Shown in pieces: positions 1 through 5,078 of a stretch of 5,078 bases of DNA. Under the pieces are notes generated by a model that was given only the letters and a program-made list of their open reading frames with translations, did not search any database and had not been told where the DNA came from. The translations under genes were made by a program, and so were the position numbers. Source of the DNA: a bacterium (GTDB taxonomy: Bacteria; UBP14; UBA6098; B30-G16); NCBI GenBank assembly GCA_030620455.1, contig JAUXEQ010000131.1, positions 1-5,078 on the forward strand, given 5' to 3'. Each line of letters starts with the position of its first letter. The stretch's first letter is position 1.

Positions 1-490
1 TGAACCGCAAATAGGACCAACTGTAAATAAAATTCAGTTAGCTTATATCGATATTGGGAAGAATTACAATGCACAATACAAATCACCATCGTTTTATCCG
101 GGTGAGGTTGGTTTTAGAGGAATTTTAAGAAATGAAATAAAGCTCGGAAAGATCGGGCTTAACGACGCTTTTTATTATAAAGCCATTTCTAAGGCTAAAG
201 TCGAGAAATTAGACGCATTAGACGTGGATGTTAATACTTTTGGCATGAGCTTGGGAATGAATATGGATATTAAGGATGTTTTCATGAGTTTAAATATAAG
301 TGCATCGAAACAGACATCCAACTGGTCACCGACCGAGGATATGGATTTGGAAAGTGTTAGGGACATTTATGTGGTGGATTTTGCGTTTAAGCCATGGATT
401 CCAATGACACTATCTGCAACGTTAACATACATAGATATTGATGACGATATTTCGCGAATATTTCACCTAACTGGATCATTAGAGTTCTAG
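1..490 (+). CDS. C-terminal part of a putative outer-membrane beta-barrel protein (5' end outside window)
   Basis: The frame is open from base 2 (base 1 ends the previous codon) to the TAG at 488-490, giving 162 residues with no start that must be used, so the gene begins upstream. I do not recognise the family. The visible part is rich in alternating polar/hydrophobic stretches typical of amphipathic beta strands, for example KIQLAYIDIG near the start, DVDVNTFGMSLGMNMDI in the middle, and FAFKPWIPMTLSATLTYIDI near the end. These are separated by short Asp/Asn/Ser/Gly-rich turns. The last strand is IFHLTGSLEF; a terminal Phe with hydrophobic residues at alternate positions resembles the C-terminal signal read by the BAM machinery. 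No membrane helix or enzyme motif is visible. The outer-membrane assignment is inference from strand pattern and terminal Phe. A secreted or periplasmic beta-rich protein is the alternative. It converges with fmt. Confidence 0.6.
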   Translation, partial: EPQIGPTVNKIQLAYIDIGKNYNAQYKSPSFYPGEVGFRGILRNEIKLGKIGLNDAFYYKAISKAKVEKLDALDVDVNTFGMSLGMNMDIKDVFMSLNISASKQTSNWSPTEDMDLESVRDIYVVDFAFKPWIPMTLSATLTYIDIDDDISRIFHLTGSLEF

Positions 491-580
491 TTTTAAATGA
501 AAACAAACCAACAGAATTTTTTTGCATAATTACGACAATTAAATTGTTCTATCATTGGAAAGTTTTATTCATTAACAAGC
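491..580. other. Convergent intergenic gap, no clear terminator
   Basis: This gap lies between the end of the plus-strand beta-barrel-like gene and the end of minus-strand fmt. Both genes should terminate here or read into each other. It holds a run of seven T at 517-523 that is not preceded by a GC-rich stem. It also holds a small AT-only inverted repeat, ACAAT/ATTGT, at 535-547 with a three-base loop. Neither is a convincing intrinsic terminator. No gene is visible. Confidence 0.5.
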
Positions 581-1540
581 TTAACAGTCACTCTTTTCAA
601 AAATTTCAATTTTGTTGAACTTATCGTTACTCGATTTTATATATCCATTTGCAAACTGAATCCCGTTCATTACAACTTCACTCTCCGGTTGAATTTCGAG
701 AATTCCTAATGCACCCTCACCGCACGCAATTGAAAAGCCTTCTTTTGTGAGAGCAATTTCCCCCGGCTTTTTATTTTCGTAATAATTCAGTAAAGTTGTT
801 CTATAAATTTTTAATTGTTTGCCTTTAAAATGTGCAATAGCTCCTGGTGTTGGTGAGAGACCCCTGATTCTGTTGTGAATTTCTCGAGCACTCTTATTCC
901 AATTAATCGACCTGTGAATCTGTTTTATTCGTGGAGCACTGTTAACTTCCACATCTGGTTGAGGCTGCGGAGTAATTTTCCCGTTGAGGTATAATTTCAA
1001 ACTCTTGGCAAATAGTTCTGCAGCCGGTGTAACCATTCGCTTAAACAACTCACCTGCGGTTTCATCGGGATGAATTGTTATGGTTTTTTGCATAAGTATA
1101 TTGCCGAAATCGACTTTTTCTTTAATAATAAATGTGCTTAATCCAGTTTTCTTATATCCTCGAATGATAGCCCAGTTGACCGGTGCCGCTCCTCTCAGAT
1201 CGGGCAAAAGTGATGGATGTAAATTTATTATTCCTTTTGGAAATATTCTCAAGAAATTGACTGGCAAAATTTTGAATGAGAGCAATAACGCAGCAGGAGC
1301 ATCGAAATCTGATATTTTTTGGTGAACAATGGGATCATTTACGTCATCGATTTCTATTACAGGTATGGAAAGTTCTTTTGCTGCGATCTTAACTGGTGTG
1401 GGAATTTTCCTTCGACCTCTTCCGCTTTCAATATCTGAATATGTAACAACTGCTGAAATTTCAATCGATTTTGTTTCAGCTAAAGTTCTCAATACTTCCG
1501 ACGAGAATTGATCCGAACCTATGTAAATTGTTTTAAGCAT
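581..1540 (-). CDS. fmt: Methionyl-tRNA formyltransferase
   Basis: Transfers a formyl group from 10-formyltetrahydrofolate to Met-tRNAfMet in the cytoplasm, making the initiator tRNA for translation. Reading from ATG at 1540 gives 319 residues, the usual family length. The N-terminal formyltransferase domain opens with LKTIYIGSDQF and carries the substrate loop GRGRRKIPTPVK (about 40-51). The active-site block NLHPSLLPDLRGAAP starts at N106 and includes H108, and D144 lies in VDFGNIL; these match the catalytic Asn-His-Asp triad of the family. The C-terminal domain (about 205-305) has the INW and RGLSPTPGA signatures. A TTG at 1574-1576 would add 12 residues that look unlike the family, so the ATG was chosen; no strong Shine-Dalgarno precedes it. 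Residue T231 replaces the usual aromatic in SPWPGA. No def gene adjoins: hrcA is divergent and the downstream gene convergent, so it is probably transcribed alone. Confidence 0.96.
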   Translation of the reverse strand: MLKTIYIGSDQFSSEVLRTLAETKSIEISAVVTYSDIESGRGRRKIPTPVKIAAKELSIPVIEIDDVNDPIVHQKISDFDAPAALLLSFKILPVNFLRIFPKGIINLHPSLLPDLRGAAPVNWAIIRGYKKTGLSTFIIKEKVDFGNILMQKTITIHPDETAGELFKRMVTPAAELFAKSLKLYLNGKITPQPQPDVEVNSAPRIKQIHRSINWNKSAREIHNRIRGLSPTPGAIAHFKGKQLKIYRTTLLNYYENKKPGEIALTKEGFSIACGEGALGILEIQPESEVVMNGIQFANGYIKSSNDKFNKIEIFEKSDC

Positions 1541-1580
1541 ACTAAAAAATAATGCATATAGTGGACATATTAGCAAAATG

Positions 1581-1610
1581 TATTTATTTTAATTATTAGA
1601 TATTTTTCAA
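1581..1610 (-). promoter_or_regulatory. Weak candidate promoter for fmt
   Basis: On the minus strand a TTGAAA (1605-1610) is followed after 18 bases by TAAATA (1581-1586), about 40 bases upstream of the fmt ATG. The region is so AT-rich that such matches are expected by chance. It is offered only as the best sigma70-like pair I can see in the right place. Confidence 0.25.
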
Positions 1611-1630
1611 AAATAGATAACAGTTTACTA

Positions 1631-1658
1631 TTGACTGCAAATACTTTTTGATTAAAAT
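1631..1658 (+). promoter_or_regulatory. Candidate sigma70-type promoter for hrcA-grpE
   Basis: TTGACT (1631-1636, five of six consensus bases) and TAAAAT (1653-1658, five of six) are separated by 16 bases. Transcription would start near 1665 and leave a leader of about 50 bases before the hrcA ATG. No CIRCE inverted repeat (TTAGCACTC-N9-GAGTGCTAA) overlaps or follows it, so the sequence gives no sign of HrcA autoregulation here. Confidence 0.5.
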
Positions 1659-1698
1659 AATTAATTCGAAAAGGGATTTTTTAGAAATGCAATTTTTT

Positions 1699-1704
1699 GA
1701 GGTG
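1699..1704 (+). promoter_or_regulatory. Distant ribosome binding site candidate for hrcA
   Basis: GAGGTG lies upstream of the hrcA ATG, with the GAGG core ending 14 bases before the start codon, which is longer than the usual 5-9. No better site is seen. An in-frame TAA directly abuts the ATG at 1717, so no upstream start can be used instead. Confidence 0.35.
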
Positions 1705-1716
1705 CAAATAAACTAA

Positions 1717-2733
1717 ATGAGTGTAAAAAACAAACTGTCTCCTCGTAATGAAAACATATTTAAAATACTTATAGAGGAGCACATAAGAACCGCAGAACCA
1801 ATAGGTAGCAGAACAATAAGCAAGCTAATGGTATCTTCGCTCTCCGCTGCATCGGTTCGCAATGTTATGCAGGATCTGGAGGAGATGGGATTCCTGCGTC
1901 ATCCGCATACTTCAGCGGGGAGAGTGCCCACTACTATGGCTTTTAGATACTATATTTCTGAAATAATGCGTCCAAAAAAACTGGCTAAATCCGAACGAAA
2001 AAAAATGGAAAATATTTTCCTTTCTGAATTCTCGGACATTCTTCAACTATTGGAAAGTCTTGGTATAATTCTGGCGGAACTGACAAAAGAACTGGGTTTG
2101 ATAATTTCTCCGAGAGGTGAAGAACTTGTTCTTCATCGGATTGAGCTAATTCCTCTTGGAAGCCAAAAAGTAGTTATGGTTCTTGTAACAAAAACCGGTT
2201 TCACTCGCTCGATTGTTATGGAATTCAAAGATATGAAAACTGAAAAATTCGATATGCTTGCAAGCATTCTTAATGAAAGATTATCCGGATTACAATTCAA
2301 TGAGATTAAGAGGACAATTTCAAAACGATTATCAGATTTTGATAAATTTTATGGTTCTTTTTTGAATACGCTTATATCATCTGCTGAGGAGATTTTCAAG
2401 ATCGAGGATGAATATCCATTATTATTCGGTCGAGAGAATATTTTAGGTAAACCGGAATTTTCTGATCCCGAGAAACTGCATCAGATTATGGAGCTTTCAG
2501 AAAAAAACGATACATTGCTGAAATGCGTTAGTTCCCAGGACTTCGAGGGAGATGTGGAGGTTTTAATCGGTCCACCTCCTGTTACTGAGCTGGGTTTGGT
2601 GTTAGCTAAATATACTATTGGACACGGTGAAGGTGTAATAGGTGTTGTGGGACCTACAAGGATGAATTACTCAAAAATTGTTCAAATTGTTTCTTTTGCT
2701 GCTGACAAAATGGCACAAATTTGGAAATCTTAA
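1717..2733 (+). CDS. hrcA: Heat-inducible transcription repressor HrcA
   Basis: DNA-binding repressor of class I heat-shock genes that binds CIRCE operators and needs GroEL for activity in the species studied. It has 338 residues, a normal length. The N-terminal winged-helix domain (1 to about 80) begins LSPRNENIFKILIEEHI and has the EPIGSRTISK segment. The recognition region SAASVRNVMQDLEEMGFL is followed by the signature HPHTSAGRVPT at 62-72. The middle is a GAF-like dimerisation and regulatory region. The C-terminal part shows the family block VLIGPPPVTELG, then GEGVIGVVGPTRMNYSKIV, with GPTRMNY at 312-318. The start is fixed by the TAA immediately before the ATG and by the conserved LSPR at residue 7. 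It is the first gene of the hrcA-grpE unit; the gap to grpE is 14 bases. No CIRCE is visible upstream, so its own control by HrcA is not supported here. Confidence 0.97.
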   Translation: MSVKNKLSPRNENIFKILIEEHIRTAEPIGSRTISKLMVSSLSAASVRNVMQDLEEMGFLRHPHTSAGRVPTTMAFRYYISEIMRPKKLAKSERKKMENIFLSEFSDILQLLESLGIILAELTKELGLIISPRGEELVLHRIELIPLGSQKVVMVLVTKTGFTRSIVMEFKDMKTEKFDMLASILNERLSGLQFNEIKRTISKRLSDFDKFYGSFLNTLISSAEEIFKIEDEYPLLFGRENILGKPEFSDPEKLHQIMELSEKNDTLLKCVSSQDFEGDVEVLIGPPPVTELGLVLAKYTIGHGEGVIGVVGPTRMNYSKIVQIVSFAADKMAQIWKS

Positions 2734-2736
2734 TCC

Positions 2737-2741
2737 GGAGG
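2737..2741 (+). promoter_or_regulatory. Ribosome binding site deciding the grpE start
   Basis: GGAGG lies four bases after the hrcA stop and is followed by three in-frame ATG codons in a row (2742, 2745, 2748). Spacing from the motif is 0, 3 and 6 bases. The third ATG has the best distance and was chosen. A TTG at 2721 is open in the same frame, but it lies inside hrcA and upstream of the motif. Confidence 0.8.
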
Positions 2742-2747
2742 ATGATG

Positions 2748-3323
2748 ATGGAGAAAAGTTCAAAGTCTTCAAAGGAAGCTGAAAAAAATCCAGAATCTAT
2801 GAATTCTGAAGATCAATCTGTAGAAACTGAAGATATAGAAAACGAAATTAATCCTATCGAAAGTGAGTTGGATACTATCAGACAGGAAAATCAAGAGATA
2901 AAAGAGAAATATCTGTTGTTGGCTGCTGATTTTGAGAACTACCGAAAGCGACAGGATAGAATTATGTGTGAGTTAATGGCTCAGGAAAGGGATAATATTT
3001 CATCGAAGCTTCTCGAGATAGCCGACGATGTCTCTCGTGCACTTGAAGCGGTTAAGCAAAACGTTGATCCAGCGACAATTGTTGAGGGTGTGCAGATGAT
3101 TTCTGATAGGATATCTGAATTGCTGAAACTTGAGGGAATCGAACCGATGGATCCCGTCGGTAACGATTTTGATCCATTAACTCAAGATGCTGTGGCTGTT
3201 CAACCTGTGGATGATCCGGTGGAGGATGGTAAAGTAATTGGTGTAATTCAGATGGGGTATGTTCGTGGAGGTCGACTTGTTCGTCCTCCGAAAGTCATTG
3301 TTGGGAAATATGATAAAGATTGA
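2748..3323 (+). CDS. grpE: Nucleotide exchange factor GrpE (DnaK co-chaperone)
   Basis: Homodimeric cytoplasmic co-chaperone that releases ADP from DnaK and so resets its client-binding cycle. The chosen start gives 191 residues, typical of the family. Residues 1-40 are an acidic, Ser/Glu-rich disordered tail. From about 40 to 85 a charged helix forms the long dimeric coiled coil, with the signature KEKYLLLAADFENYRKRQD at about 52-70. LLEIADDVSRALEAV (88-102) and GVQMISDRISELLKLEGIEPM (114-134) make up the four-helix bundle region. The C-terminal beta domain that contacts DnaK has FDPLTQDAVAVQPVDD, then GKVIGVIQMGYVRGGRLVRPPKVIVGK (161-187). It probably shares a transcript with hrcA. Unusually compared with many hrcA clusters, dnaK does not follow. 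Its last codons overlap the proposed dnaJ promoter. Confidence 0.96.
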   Translation: MEKSSKSSKEAEKNPESMNSEDQSVETEDIENEINPIESELDTIRQENQEIKEKYLLLAADFENYRKRQDRIMCELMAQERDNISSKLLEIADDVSRALEAVKQNVDPATIVEGVQMISDRISELLKLEGIEPMDPVGNDFDPLTQDAVAVQPVDDPVEDGKVIGVIQMGYVRGGRLVRPPKVIVGKYDKD

Positions 3324-3329
3324 TATAAT
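3301..3329 (+). promoter_or_regulatory. Strong candidate promoter for dnaJ-rsmE inside the end of grpE
   Basis: TTGGGA (3301-3306, four of six) and a perfect TATAAT (3324-3329) are separated by exactly 17 bases. The -10 is preceded by TGA, giving the extended form TGnTATAAT, and that TGA is the grpE stop codon. Transcription would start near 3336, leaving a leader of about 60 bases before the dnaJ ATG. This supports a separate transcript for dnaJ and rsmE beyond read-through from hrcA. Confidence 0.6.
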
Positions 3330-3358
3330 ATCCAGAAGATTGGATTCATTCACATTTG

Positions 3359-3368
3359 ACTAATTAGT
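3359..3368 (+). repeat. Perfect 10-base palindrome in the dnaJ leader
   Basis: ACTAATTAGT reads the same on both strands and lies about 30 bases before the dnaJ start, downstream of the proposed transcription start. A regulator site is possible, but palindromes of this size arise by chance in AT-rich DNA. Confidence 0.3.
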
Positions 3369-3385
3369 TTTATACATGAAATTTT

Positions 3386-3389
3386 AAGG
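3386..3389 (+). promoter_or_regulatory. Ribosome binding site of dnaJ
   Basis: AAGG ends 8 bases before the dnaJ ATG, a normal spacing, and supports the start at 3398. Confidence 0.6.
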
Positions 3390-3397
3390 TTTAATTT

Positions 3398-4522
3398 ATG
3401 CCACATAGAACAAAAATAGATCCATATGAGATACTCGGTGTTCCAGAAAATGCCAGTTTAGAGCAAATCAAAAGCTCATATAGGCAACTGGCAATGAAAT
3501 ATCACCCCGATAAAAATCCTAATAACCCCGATGCTGAAGAGAGATTCAAGTTAATTTCAGAGGCTTATGAAATATTATCCGATCCTCAAAAACGTGCGCA
3601 TTATGATCGTGGTGGTGGTTCTGAGGGTTTCGACTCTTTTTTTGAAAACTTTGGAATGGGAGATGCCTTCAGGATTTTTTCAGACCTATTCGGTGGAGGT
3701 ATGTGGGAGCAGCCTCGTCAACGACGGAGTTATCAACAAAGAGGCGAATCGCTGAGAATCGCGGTCGATTTGACACTTGAAGAAATATTTACTGGCACCG
3801 AAAAGAATGTAAAAATTTACCGTTTTATTTCCTGCCCCGATTGTAATGGTAAGGGCTATCCTGTGGGTGAAGGTTTGAGAACATGTACTCAATGCGGTGG
3901 TAGCGGAACATTGCGACAGGTAGGGAGACATATATTTGGTACAACAACTCGTATTGTCACATGTCCTACTTGTAACGGTTTAGGTCAAATACCGACGAAG
4001 ATTTGCCAGAGTTGCGCAGGGGAAGGCAGAATTCGCAAGACTGAAGTAATTCCGATTAAAATTCCGCCCGGCGTTAGAAATGGGGAATCCATAAAAATTT
4101 TCGGTATGGGCAACGCAGGTAAAAGAGGTGGACCTTCTGGCGACCTTATTGCTCTCATTAGGGAAATTCCTCATCCCAAATTTGTTAGAGATAAGGATAA
4201 TATTATAATGTATCTGCCTGTTGGTGTTATTACTGCAACGATTGGTGGAAAAGAGATGATTAAAGGCATCGATGGGGATGGAATTGAGATAGAGATTGCG
4301 TCAGGCTCGCAGTTTGGCGACATTATTGAAGTAAAAAATGCAGGTCTCACGCAATATGGTGGAGGAAGACGAGGCAGTCTTCTTATACAGGTAATAATCG
4401 TTGTACCAACTCATTTATCGAGAGAGGAAAAGAAACTTCTCAGACTATTAGCTGAGCAAGAAAAACCACCCAAAAAGGTTGTATTTGAGAAACTGCTTAA
4501 GAACCTTGGTATAAAGCGTTAA
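3398..4522 (+). CDS. dnaJ: Chaperone protein DnaJ (type I J-domain protein)
   Basis: Cytoplasmic Hsp40 that delivers unfolded clients to DnaK and stimulates its ATPase. It has 374 residues, normal for the full-length form. The J domain (about 8-70) begins DPYEILGVPENAS and holds the essential HPD at 36-38 and the helix ending ILSDPQKRAHYD. A short Gly/Phe linker (about 71-115) keeps the IFSDLFGGG element but has few GF repeats. The first beta domain starts ESLRIAVDLTLEEIFTG. The zinc region has all four CxxCxGxG repeats: C146/C149, C163/C166, C189/C192 and C203/C206. IPPGVRNGE and GMGNAGKRGGPSGDL (236-250) mark the return to the client-binding domain, and VVPTHLSREEKKLLRLLAE ends the second beta domain before a short basic tail. 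It is 74 bases after grpE with its own likely promoter. Its stop shares one base with the rsmE start. Confidence 0.98.
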   Translation: MPHRTKIDPYEILGVPENASLEQIKSSYRQLAMKYHPDKNPNNPDAEERFKLISEAYEILSDPQKRAHYDRGGGSEGFDSFFENFGMGDAFRIFSDLFGGGMWEQPRQRRSYQQRGESLRIAVDLTLEEIFTGTEKNVKIYRFISCPDCNGKGYPVGEGLRTCTQCGGSGTLRQVGRHIFGTTTRIVTCPTCNGLGQIPTKICQSCAGEGRIRKTEVIPIKIPPGVRNGESIKIFGMGNAGKRGGPSGDLIALIREIPHPKFVRDKDNIIMYLPVGVITATIGGKEMIKGIDGDGIEIEIASGSQFGDIIEVKNAGLTQYGGGRRGSLLIQVIIVVPTHLSREEKKLLRLLAEQEKPPKKVVFEKLLKNLGIKR

Positions 4523-5078
4523 TGTTTATCTCTACAACATATTTTTATGCTCCACCTGAGAAATTCAGTAAAGGCAAAGTCTTTCTCGATGACGAAGAGA
4601 GTCATCATATCACTAATGTTCTCAGGGGAAAACCTGGAGACAATTTAGTCGTTTCAAATGGCATTGGCGATACCTTTAAATGCAGGATCGAGAAGACATT
4701 CAAAAATTGCGTTGTGGCAACCGTATTAGATATTATTGAATCCCGCCTTAAACCTAATATCGACTTAACACTCGGTATGGGGATTGTGAGACCAAAACAA
4801 ATAGAAACCGCCCTAGATTGGTCGATTCAGCTTGGCATTTCTGCGTTTATGCTATTGAAAACAGATTTCACGATTAGAGATTGGTCGAATAATGACAAAT
4901 TGAAACGTCTCGAAAAAGTTGCAATACGCTCGATTAAGCAATGTAAAAGGGCGTGGCTGCCAGAGATATTTCCATTGATAGATCTAACAGAGTTTTTAAT
5001 TAAAAACGGTAAGAATTTCGAAGGGATAATTTATACCGATCCGTCGGGACTTCCAGCTCCTCCAAAGAGAATGATTCA
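4522..5078 (+). CDS. rsmE: 16S rRNA m3U1498 methyltransferase RsmE family (3' end outside window)
   Basis: RsmE is a SPOUT-class enzyme that methylates N3 of U1498 in 16S rRNA using S-adenosylmethionine, acting on the small subunit. The window holds the first 185 codons plus two bases, about three quarters of a usual 240-250 residue protein. The N-terminal PUA-like domain (1 to about 72) contains YFYAPPEKF, then DEESHHITNVLRGKPGDNLVVSNGIG, a clear family pattern. From about residue 81 the SPOUT domain begins LTLGMGIVRPKQIETALDWSIQLGI. The segment RLEKVAIRSIKQCKRAWLPEI (129-149) corresponds to the family's EAxEQSxRxxxPxI block. Several positions depart from the consensus (see findings). The cofactor-binding GPEGG loop would lie beyond the window, so it cannot be checked. 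The ATG overlaps the dnaJ TAA by one base and has no visible Shine-Dalgarno, which suggests coupled translation. Confidence 0.85.
   Translation, partial: MFISTTYFYAPPEKFSKGKVFLDDEESHHITNVLRGKPGDNLVVSNGIGDTFKCRIEKTFKNCVVATVLDIIESRLKPNIDLTLGMGIVRPKQIETALDWSIQLGISAFMLLKTDFTIRDWSNNDKLKRLEKVAIRSIKQCKRAWLPEIFPLIDLTEFLIKNGKNFEGIIYTDPSGLPAPPKRMI

Noticed and set aside
535..547. Small inverted repeat ACAAT-TAA-ATTGT as a terminator for the convergent genes
   Set aside because: The stem has five AT-dominated pairs and no adjoining T run on either strand at the right place.
888..893. GCACTC inside fmt, a CIRCE-like core
   Set aside because: It lies within coding sequence and has no partner GAGTGC at the proper distance.
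1080..1511. Open frames on the plus strand opposite fmt (1080-1325 and 1329-1511)
   Set aside because: They lie entirely antisense to a well-supported gene and have no recognisable protein features or ribosome sites.
1541..1576. TTG at 1574-1576 as a longer fmt start
   Set aside because: The 12 added residues (LICPLYALFFS and start) do not resemble the Fmt N-terminus, which begins right at the ATG at 1540.
1719..1727. GAGTGTAAA at the hrcA start resembling the right half of CIRCE
   Set aside because: The matching left half nine bases upstream (1701-1709, GGTGCAAAT) agrees at only three of nine positions, so there is no inverted repeat.
2721..2747. Longer grpE start at TTG 2721
   Set aside because: It would lie inside hrcA and upstream of the GGAGG site; the ATG at 2748 has proper spacing.
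3567..4174. Open frames overlapping dnaJ on both strands (3567-3755, 3686-3931, 3980-4174)
   Set aside because: They are shadows of the dnaJ coding frame; the Cys- and Gly-rich repeats explain the lack of stops.

Overview
This is a chromosomal housekeeping window, visibly AT-rich, from a Gram-negative-type (diderm) bacterium. The 5' end holds the tail of what looks like an outer-membrane beta-barrel protein. The Fmt sequence has the 'S-T-F-x-I-x-x-x-x-D-x-G' style of active-site loop that I associate with the Bacteroidota/FCB side of the tree. Clear Shine-Dalgarno motifs before grpE and dnaJ argue against a typical flavobacterium. An FCB-group or candidate-phylum lineage is my best guess, but it is inference and the phylum cannot be fixed from this window alone.

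Layout. (1) Bases 1-490, plus strand: C-terminal 162 residues of an unrecognised, beta-rich protein ending in Phe. (2) Bases 491-580: short convergent gap with no convincing terminator. (3) Bases 581-1540, minus strand: fmt, methionyl-tRNA formyltransferase, apparently transcribed alone. (4) Bases 1541-1716: divergent intergenic region with a good plus-strand promoter for hrcA and a weak minus-strand candidate for fmt. No CIRCE operator is visible. (5) Plus-strand heat-shock cluster: hrcA (1717-2733), grpE (2748-3323), dnaJ (3398-4522). (6) rsmE, a divergent member of the 16S rRNA m3U1498 methyltransferase family, overlaps the dnaJ stop by one base (TAATG) and runs off the window at 5078.

How the genes fit together. 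HrcA represses class I heat-shock genes. GrpE (nucleotide exchange) and DnaJ (J-domain co-chaperone with four zinc-binding repeats) both serve DnaK, but dnaK is not in this cluster. Compared with the Bacillus subtilis order hrcA-grpE-dnaK-dnaJ-prmA-rsmE, the window keeps the order and lacks dnaK and prmA. fmt and rsmE belong to translation (initiator tRNA formylation and rRNA modification). A near-consensus extended -10 promoter sits exactly over the grpE stop codon and probably gives dnaJ-rsmE its own transcript.

I found no mobile element, CRISPR, RNA gene or unknown multi-gene system. The points of interest are regulatory layout and a few sequence departures in conserved families.
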